From contig NZ_JARHTQ010000007.1 in the NCBI RefSeq assembly GCF_029223525.1, forward strand, positions 269,910 to 333,909: DNA of 64,000 nt. Direction: 5' to 3'. Of the stretch, positions 58,513-64,000 are shown in pieces; positions within the stretch are counted from its first letter, which is position 1, and the number at the start of each line of letters is the position of its first letter. The notes under the pieces were generated by a model. That model was not told where the DNA came from and did not search any database. It was given only the letters and a program-made list of their open reading frames with translations. The position numbers were made by a program, and so were the translations under genes. This DNA comes from Streptantibioticus ferralitis (GTDB lineage: Bacteria > Actinomycetota > Actinomycetes > Streptomycetales > Streptomycetaceae).

Positions 58513-60375
58513 TCAGGCGAAGGTCAGGGACGCGGTTGCCGTGGAAGGCAGCAGGCCCGGACTTCCGGCGAATGTGGCGACGTACTCACTTGCGAGGATG
58601 ACGGTCGGTGGTACGGCGATGTTGGTGAGAGTGGCCGTGCCGGTGGGCCCGGTTGTCGCGGAGCCCAGGTTCACCGTGCCGACCAGGGTCGGCACGGTGA
58701 AGGTGATCACCTGGCCGGGGATGCCGGCGCTGGTGGCCTGGTTGGTGAGGGTGGCGCTCACTACCGGGATGATGAACTGGCCGGTGAGGAGGAACTGGAT
58801 CACGGCCGGGGTGGCGGTCAGATGGGTGGCCGCCGAGGCAGTGTTGACCACTTGGGTGGCGTTGCCCGACGACGTGTTGAAGTTTCCGCTGCCGCTGTAG
58901 TTGGCGTTGAGCGTGTGGGTGCCCACGCTGAGGGACGAGGTCGACAACGTGGCGACGCCGCTGCCGTTGAGGGGGGCGCTGCCGATCGGGGTGGCCCCGT
59001 CGAGGAAGGTGACGGTGCCGGTCGGGACACCCACGCCGGGAGGGACGGCGGTGACCGTCGCGGTCAGCGTCACCGTCTGCCCGTTCATCGACGGGTTCGG
59101 CGAAGAGATCAGACTGGTAACGGTGTTGGCCTTGTTGACGCTCTGGTTGTCCACCGCGGAGGCGGATCCGGCGAAGTTGACGTCTCCGCTGTAGCTGGCA
59201 GTCAGGGCGTGCGCTCCCACCGCCAACGTGGAGCTCGTCAGTGTGGCGACGCCGCTGCCGTTGAGGGGGGCGCTGCCGATCGGGGTGGCCCCGTCGAAGA
59301 AGGTGACCGTGCCGGTCGGGGTACCGGACCCGGAACTCACTGTGGCGGTGAGGGACTTGGCCTGGCCGAACACCGAGGGGTCCGGGGTCGACACCAGTGT
59401 GGTGGAGGTGGGGAAGAGCACTGCCGCCGTGACGGTGACGGAGGCGTCACTGTTGTTGGTGATGTAGAGGGTCGTCCCATCGGGGGTGACCGCCACCCAG
59501 AACGGCCCCGGACCGGACGGGATGGCGAAGGTGACGGTGTTGGTTCCGGTGGCGATGACACTCACCGTGTTGTCGCTGTTGTTCGCCACGTAGGCGTGGC
59601 TTCCGTCAGGGGCGATGACGACCCCTGACGGTGCGCCGCCGACCGTGATAATGCCGCTGACGGTGTTGGTGGCGGTGGCGATGACACTGACGGTGTTGTC
59701 GCCTTCGTTGGTGACGTAGGCACGGGTGCCGTCGGGGGTGATCGCCACGCCGACAGGGAGGGAGCCGACCACAGCCGTGGCGCTGACAGTGTTGGTCAGG
59801 GTGTTGATCACGCTGACCGTGCCGTCGGCGTCGTTGGTGACGTAGACGTGCAGCCCGTCTGGCGTGACCGCCACCCCCAGCGGGGCGCTGCCCACGGTGA
59901 CGGCAGTGATGACCAGGTTGGTTGCCGTATTGATCACGCTGACATTGCCGCTGCCCGCGTTGGCGACGTAGGCACGGGTGCCGTCGGGGGTGATCGCGAC
60001 CCCGAGAGGCGTGGTGCCCACCGTGACGGTCCCGGTGACGGTGTTGGTGGCGGTGGAAATGACGCTGACCGTGCCGTCGCCGGCGTTGGTGACGTAGACG
60101 TGCAGCCCATCTGGCGTGACCGCCACCCCGAACGGTGTGGTGCCTACGGTGACGGTCGCGGTGACGGTGTTGGTGGCGGTGGCGATGACACTGACGGTGT
60201 TGTCGCTTTCGTTGGCGACGTAGGCACGGGTGCCGTCAGGGGTGATCGCCACTCCGGCGGGCGAGGTACCGACGGTGACCGTCGGGTCCAGGAAGGCTGC
60301 AATGCCTCCCTTGCGGACCACGCTCCCCTGCATTCCGAGCAGTTGACGCCATTTTGACTGAGCGGCCTTGGCCAT
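58513..60375 (-). CDS. Seven-bladed YVTN beta-propeller with Ig-like repeats
   Basis: 620 aa. Residues about 30-330 contain seven YVTN repeats, each with VGT-P-GVAITPDGTRAYVAN and NTVSVIATATNTV. Residues about 335-520 hold two Ig-like (Big_5-type) repeats with DPSVFGQAKSLTATV and PTGTVTFFDGATPIGSAPL. A third, divergent Ig-like domain closes the protein (LTGQFIIPVVSATLTNQATS). The N-terminus (MAKAAQSKWRQLLGM) shows no signal peptide, although such domains are usually extracellular. It is divergent from a close paralogue and shares a near-identical leader with it as an inverted repeat. Confidence 0.85.
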   Translation of the reverse strand: MAKAAQSKWRQLLGMQGSVVRKGGIAAFLDPTVTVGTSPAGVAITPDGTRAYVANESDNTVSVIATATNTVTATVTVGTTPFGVAVTPDGLHVYVTNAGDGTVSVISTATNTVTGTVTVGTTPLGVAITPDGTRAYVANAGSGNVSVINTATNLVITAVTVGSAPLGVAVTPDGLHVYVTNDADGTVSVINTLTNTVSATAVVGSLPVGVAITPDGTRAYVTNEGDNTVSVIATATNTVSGIITVGGAPSGVVIAPDGSHAYVANNSDNTVSVIATGTNTVTFAIPSGPGPFWVAVTPDGTTLYITNNSDASVTVTAAVLFPTSTTLVSTPDPSVFGQAKSLTATVSSGSGTPTGTVTFFDGATPIGSAPLNGSGVATLTSSTLAVGAHALTASYSGDVNFAGSASAVDNQSVNKANTVTSLISSPNPSMNGQTVTLTATVTAVPPGVGVPTGTVTFLDGATPIGSAPLNGSGVATLSTSSLSVGTHTLNANYSGSGNFNTSSGNATQVVNTASAATHLTATPAVIQFLLTGQFIIPVVSATLTNQATSAGIPGQVITFTVPTLVGTVNLGSATTGPTGTATLTNIAVPPTVILASEYVATFAGSPGLLPSTATASLTFA

Positions 60376-60584
60376 GATGCGGTCCCCTGTGATCTAGGTA
60401 TGCCTGATCTGGATGGGCTGCTCAGGAGGTCCGCCATGCCGTGCCGGTCATGCTCGGAGGCAACGCGTAGCGGTGTTGGTCAGCGTGCTGAGGCGGGCCC
60501 ATCTTGTCTGCTGCCGACCGGTGCTGGGCGCAGTCGGCGCTTATCGGTTACCGAGGGGGATGGGCAACCCGCCGGATTCAATAA
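60330..60584. repeat. Left arm of a 255-bp inverted repeat (leader and first codons of the YVTN gene)
   Basis: This arm covers the first 46 bases of the leftward gene and about 209 bp upstream. Read in reverse complement it matches 60934-61188 with about seven or eight mismatches and no gaps (roughly 97 percent by eye). The match ends abruptly after the codons for KWRQLLGM. Confidence 0.85.
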
Positions 60585-60933
60585 CACTAGTAATCCACCG
60601 CTGAGCAGCGGGGAACAGTGCGCCTCGTCAAACATCACTCCAATGGCCCAGTCGGCTCGTAGCGTACGAATGGGCCGCGACGACTACGTTCAGACCCCCG
60701 CTCGTCGGCGGTCATGAGACGGAGTTCAACGCGCGCGTGCTGGTGAGGTCGGCTCAACCGGCGATCGGCCTGCGGCGCCGACCGGTGCCGCCTGGTGCGC
60801 GCCGACCGACGTCGGTTGCCGGACCTCCAACTCATCTCGAACCGACCACAGTCACATGGTCGTACAACTGGGCCGTCGGGGTGGTGCTTGATGGGTGGGC
60901 TACCCTCCATACACCGCCAGTGCGTTAATGGTC
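60585..60933. other. Spacer between the inverted-repeat arms
   Basis: 349 bp of unique sequence between the two leader copies. No gene is recognised. It would separate the two divergent promoters if these lie in the arms. Confidence 0.5.
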
Positions 60934-61188
60934 TTATCGAATCCGGCGGGTTGCCCATCCCCCTCGGTAACCGATGAGCGCCGACTGCGCTCAGCACCGG
61001 TCGGCAGCACACAAGATGGGCCCGCCTCAGCACGCTGACCAACACCGCTACGCGTTGCCTCCAAGCATGACCGGCACGGCATGGCGGACCTCCTGAGCAG
61101 CCCATCCAGATCAGGCATACCTAGATCACAGGGGACTGCATCATGGCCAAGGCCGTTCAGTCAAAATGGCGTCAACTGCTCGGAATGC
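60934..61188. repeat. Right arm of the 255-bp inverted repeat
   Basis: The mirror copy of 60330-60584. It ends 46 bases into the rightward YVTN gene. Both arms also encode a mirrored about 60-aa frame on the opposite strand to each gene; its conservation follows from the duplication and is not evidence for a protein. Confidence 0.85.
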
Positions 61189-64000
61189 CGCGGAACGGGC
61201 TTCGGTCCGTCATCCTCACGCCTTTGTCGGATCCGACCGTGCCGGTAGGCACTTCACCGACCGGCGTGGCCATCACACCTAACGGAGCGCGCGCCTACGT
61301 CACCAATGAGAGTGACCACACCGTCAGCGTCATCGACACCGCCACCACCAGCGTTGTCGCCACCATCCCGGTGGGCAACACCCCGTTCTGGGTGGCGATC
61401 GACCCTGTCGCCGGGGCCGAGGCCTACGTCACCAACTCCAGCGACAACACCGTCAGTGTCATCGCCACCGTCACCAACACCGTCATCGGAACATTCGCTG
61501 TAGGCACCACGCCTCTCGGGCTCGCGGTCACCCCCGACGGCCTCAGGGCCTACGTGACCAACATGTCCGACGGCACGGTCAGCGTCGTCAGCGTCCCCCT
61601 CGGCGTCGGGATCGCGGTGGTCCCCGTGGGGCTGAACCCCTCCAACGTGGCGATCGCCCCCAACGGCACCCATGCCTACGTCACCAATGCCGGAGACGGT
61701 ACGGTCAGCGTCATCGACACGGTCACCAACACCGTCAGCACGACGGTGACCGTGGGTACCGCCCCCTTCGGCGTGGCGGTCAACCCCGGCGGGACGCATG
61801 CCTACGTGGTCAACAGCGGAGACGGTACGGTCTCCGTCATCGACACGGCCACCAACACCGTCAGCGCCACGGTCGCCGTGGGCACGAACCCCGAGGGCGT
61901 GGCCCTCGACCCCGGCGGGACCCACGCCTACGTGGCCAACAGCGGGGACAACACGGTCAGCGTGATCAACACCAGCAGCAACACGGTGACGTTCGCCATC
62001 CCCGTGGGCCCGGGTCCGTTCGACGTGGCGGTCACGCCGAACGGCTCAGCACTGTACGTCACCGACAACAGCGACGCGTCTGTGACCATCACCGAAACGG
62101 TGCCCTTCCCGACCACGACCGTGCTGGTCTCCACTCCCGAACCTTCGGTCTTCGGTCAGACCAAGACCCTCACCGCCACGGTGACCTCGTCGGTCGGTAC
62201 ACCAACGGGGACGGTCACGTTCTTCGACGGCGGCACCCCCATCGGCAGTGCCACCCTCAACGGCAGCGGCGTCGGCACGATCACGACCTCCACCCTGGCG
62301 GTGGGGACCCACGCCATGACTGCCGGCTATGGCGGCGACACCAACTTCGCCCCATCCACTTCGGCGGTCGACAACCAGACGGTGAACAAGGCGGATACGA
62401 CCACCGGTCTGACGTCGACGCCTGATCCCTCCGTCTTCGGTGAATCGAAGACTCTCACCGCCACGGTGACCGCCACCCTGCCAGGCGACGGCACGCCGAC
62501 CGGGACCGTCAGCTTCTTCGATGGGCTGACGTTGCTGGGTACCGCGCCCCTTTCCGGCGGCGTCGCCACGTTCACCATCAGCTCATTGGCTGTCGGTGCG
62601 CACGCCCTCACCGCCACCTACAACGGTGACGGCGACTTCAACAGCTCCACCTCGCCGGTCGACAACCAGACGGTGAACAAGGCGGATACGACCACGAGCC
62701 TGGTGTCGGTGCCTGATCCTTCCGTTTTCGGGCAGGCCAAGACTCTCACCGCGACCGTCACCCCTGTGAGCCCCGGTGCGGGTACCCCGACGGGCACCGT
62801 CACTTTCTTCGATGGCGGTACTCCGATCGGCAGTGGCACGCTCAACGGCAGTGGTGTTGCCACCCTCTCGATCTCCACCCTGGCTGTCGGTGCGCACGCC
62901 CTGACCGCCACCTACAACGGTGACGGGGACTTCAACGGTTCGACGTCGGCGGTGGACAGTCAGACGGTGAACAAGGCGGGTACGACCACGAGTCTGGTGT
63001 CGGCGCCTGATCCTTCGGTGTTCGGTGAGGCGAAGACGCTGACGGCGACGGTTGCTGCTGTGAGTCCTGGGGCGGGTACTCCTACCGGTACCGTGGATTT
63101 CTTCGATGGCGGTACCCCCATCGGCAGTGCCACCCTCAACGGCAGCGGCGTCGGCACGATCACGGTCTCCAACTTCGCTGTGGGTTCACATGCGTTGACT
63201 GCGACGTACAACGGCGACAGCGGCTTCAACGGTTCGACGTCGGCGGTCGACAACCAGACGGTGAACAAGGCGGACACCACTACCGGTCTGACTTCGGCGC
63301 CCGACCCTTCCGTTTTCGGGCAGGCCAAGACCCTCACCGCGACCGTCACCCCTGTGAGCCCCGGTGCGGGTACCCCGACGGGCACCGTCACTTTCTTCGA
63401 TGGCGGTACCCCGATCGGCAGCGGCACTCTCAACGGCAGTGGTGTTGCCACCCTCTCGATCTCCACCCTGGCTGTCGGTCCGCACGCCCTCACCGCCACC
63501 TACAACGGCGATGGCGACTTCAACGGTTCGACGTCGGCGGTCGACAGTCAGACGGTGAACAAGGCGGGTACGACCACGAGTCTGGTGTCGGCGCCTGATC
63601 CTTCGGTGTTCGGTGAGGCGAAGACGCTGACGGCGACGGTTGCTGCTGTGAGTCCTGGGGCGGGTACTCCTACCGGTACCGTGGATTTCTTCGATGGCGG
63701 TACCCCGATCGGCAGCGCCACGCTCAACGGCAGCGGCGTCGCCACGGTCACGGTCTCCAACTTCGCTGTGGGTTCACATGCGTTGACTGCGACGTACAAC
63801 GGCGACAGCGGCTTCAACGGTTCGACGTCGGCGGTGGACAACCAGACGGTGAACAAGGCGGGTACGACCACGAGTCTGGTGTCGGCGCCTGATCCTTCGG
63901 TGTTCGGTGAGGCGAAGACGCTGACGGCGACGGTTGCTGCTGTGAGTCCTGGGGCGGGTACTCCTACCGGTACCGTGGATTTCTTCGATGGCGGTACCCC
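61143..64000 (+). CDS. YVTN beta-propeller/Ig-repeat protein (3' end outside window)
   Basis: At least 952 codons from ATG 61143, open to the window end. The N-terminus MAKAVQSKWRQLLGM is nearly identical to the divergent paralogue; then the sequences differ. Seven YVTN blades fill nt 61225-62100 (for example VGTSPTGVAITPNGARAYV and VGPGPFDVAVTPNG). From 62112 a series of about 95-98-residue Ig-like domains follows, each with DPSVFG-KTLTATV, TPTGTV-FFDGGTPIGS and GDGDFNGSTSAVDNQTVNKA; six are complete and a seventh is cut. No signal peptide is apparent. It is likely a surface or matrix-type binding protein (inference), regulated like its twin through the shared leader. Confidence 0.85.
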   Translation, partial: MAKAVQSKWRQLLGMPRNGLRSVILTPLSDPTVPVGTSPTGVAITPNGARAYVTNESDHTVSVIDTATTSVVATIPVGNTPFWVAIDPVAGAEAYVTNSSDNTVSVIATVTNTVIGTFAVGTTPLGLAVTPDGLRAYVTNMSDGTVSVVSVPLGVGIAVVPVGLNPSNVAIAPNGTHAYVTNAGDGTVSVIDTVTNTVSTTVTVGTAPFGVAVNPGGTHAYVVNSGDGTVSVIDTATNTVSATVAVGTNPEGVALDPGGTHAYVANSGDNTVSVINTSSNTVTFAIPVGPGPFDVAVTPNGSALYVTDNSDASVTITETVPFPTTTVLVSTPEPSVFGQTKTLTATVTSSVGTPTGTVTFFDGGTPIGSATLNGSGVGTITTSTLAVGTHAMTAGYGGDTNFAPSTSAVDNQTVNKADTTTGLTSTPDPSVFGESKTLTATVTATLPGDGTPTGTVSFFDGLTLLGTAPLSGGVATFTISSLAVGAHALTATYNGDGDFNSSTSPVDNQTVNKADTTTSLVSVPDPSVFGQAKTLTATVTPVSPGAGTPTGTVTFFDGGTPIGSGTLNGSGVATLSISTLAVGAHALTATYNGDGDFNGSTSAVDSQTVNKAGTTTSLVSAPDPSVFGEAKTLTATVAAVSPGAGTPTGTVDFFDGGTPIGSATLNGSGVGTITVSNFAVGSHALTATYNGDSGFNGSTSAVDNQTVNKADTTTGLTSAPDPSVFGQAKTLTATVTPVSPGAGTPTGTVTFFDGGTPIGSGTLNGSGVATLSISTLAVGPHALTATYNGDGDFNGSTSAVDSQTVNKAGTTTSLVSAPDPSVFGEAKTLTATVAAVSPGAGTPTGTVDFFDGGTPIGSATLNGSGVATVTVSNFAVGSHALTATYNGDSGFNGSTSAVDNQTVNKAGTTTSLVSAPDPSVFGEAKTLTATVAAVSPGAGTPTGTVDFFDGGT
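62112..64000 (+). repeat. Tandem Ig-domain repeats, 285-294 bp, with a 588-bp higher-order unit
   Basis: Unit starts are at 62112, 62397, 62688, 62982, 63276, 63570 and 63864, so the later units are exactly 294 bp. Units 3 and 5 resemble each other, and units 4, 6 and 7 share long identical stretches (for example from the ACGACCACGAGTCTGGTG start). This gives an alternating two-domain period of 588 bp and indicates recent duplication. Confidence 0.85.

Noticed and set aside
60413..61105. Two mirrored small frames starting MGCSGGPPCRAGHA
   Set aside because: Their similarity is explained by the 255-bp inverted repeat; they are antisense to the leaders of the propeller genes and lack independent support.
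61254..63871. Series of minus-strand frames over the rightward YVTN/Ig gene
   Set aside because: The plus-strand frame from 61143 is continuous and encodes clear propeller and Ig repeats; the minus frames are shadows.
62112..64000. Long tandem repeats considered as non-coding satellite
   Set aside because: All units keep one open frame and encode Ig-like domains.

Overview
The window is high-GC actinomycete DNA, most likely Streptomyces. The support is GTG starts and 4-base ATGA/GTGA overlaps, rare TTA codons, a DUF7144 membrane protein, a GAP-family protein, a KatG/Fur locus, an HTH/Clp-N pair, and many tailoring and TetR/MarR/LysR-type genes. Gene remnants and insertion-sequence scars are dense between 17.9 and 51 kb, which fits an accessory or chromosome-arm region (inference).

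Region 1 (1-13.8 kb) is a tightly coupled operon, cut by the left edge. It encodes a split PUFA-synthase/enediyne-PKS-like iterative type I synthase. One protein carries a PfaD-like enoyl reductase fused to KS-AT-ACP-KR. A second carries KS-AT-DH plus an integrated phosphopantetheinyl transferase. A free ACP, an alpha/beta-hydrolase-fold enzyme with a cysteine nucleophile, an MGT-type glycosyltransferase and a zinc-ribbon methyltransferase follow. The expected product is a reduced or polyene acyl chain that is released or transferred, glycosylated and methylated.

Region 2 (14-26.5 kb) holds membrane proteins and small regulator/enzyme pairs. MarR/DoxX share four palindromes at exactly 34-bp spacing. 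A decayed LysR/SDR pair, an RsbU-type phosphatase, NTF2-like and VOC proteins, and a TetR/TetX-like monooxygenase pair follow. A two-gene locus of a small protein plus a radical SAM/SPASM enzyme looks like an unrecognised RiPP locus.

Region 3 (26.5-39.7 kb) is a mosaic of intact genes and remnants. The intact genes are HTH/Clp-N, methyltransferase, hydrolase/TetR, HIT, CPA1 antiporter and CtaD. The remnants are a PKS thioesterase tail joined to an IS110 piece, a broken methyltransferase, a LuxR tail, a truncated iminopeptidase, an EamA/integrase junction, IS3/IS481-, IS110- and IS5-type scars, and a GMC oxidoreductase tail.

Region 4 (39.8-49.2 kb) is a compact second polyketide locus: a fused O-methyltransferase, a one-protein AL-ACP-KS-AT-ACP-TE synthase (FadD32+Pks13-like layout, methylmalonyl-type AT) and an acyl-CoA oxidase-like flavoprotein. 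A TTA codon in the methyltransferase suggests bldA control.

Region 5 (49.4-64 kb) contains a methyltransferase, an ISL3 scar, an SDR and a His-rich secreted repeat peptide. KatG follows with a frameshifted upstream furA and an intact divergent Fur paralogue. Next come a conserved hypothetical protein and a tautomerase with an orphan palindromic operator. The window ends with a divergent pair of seven-bladed YVTN propeller/Ig-repeat proteins whose 5' regions form 255-bp near-identical inverted repeats. The right-hand gene runs off the window.
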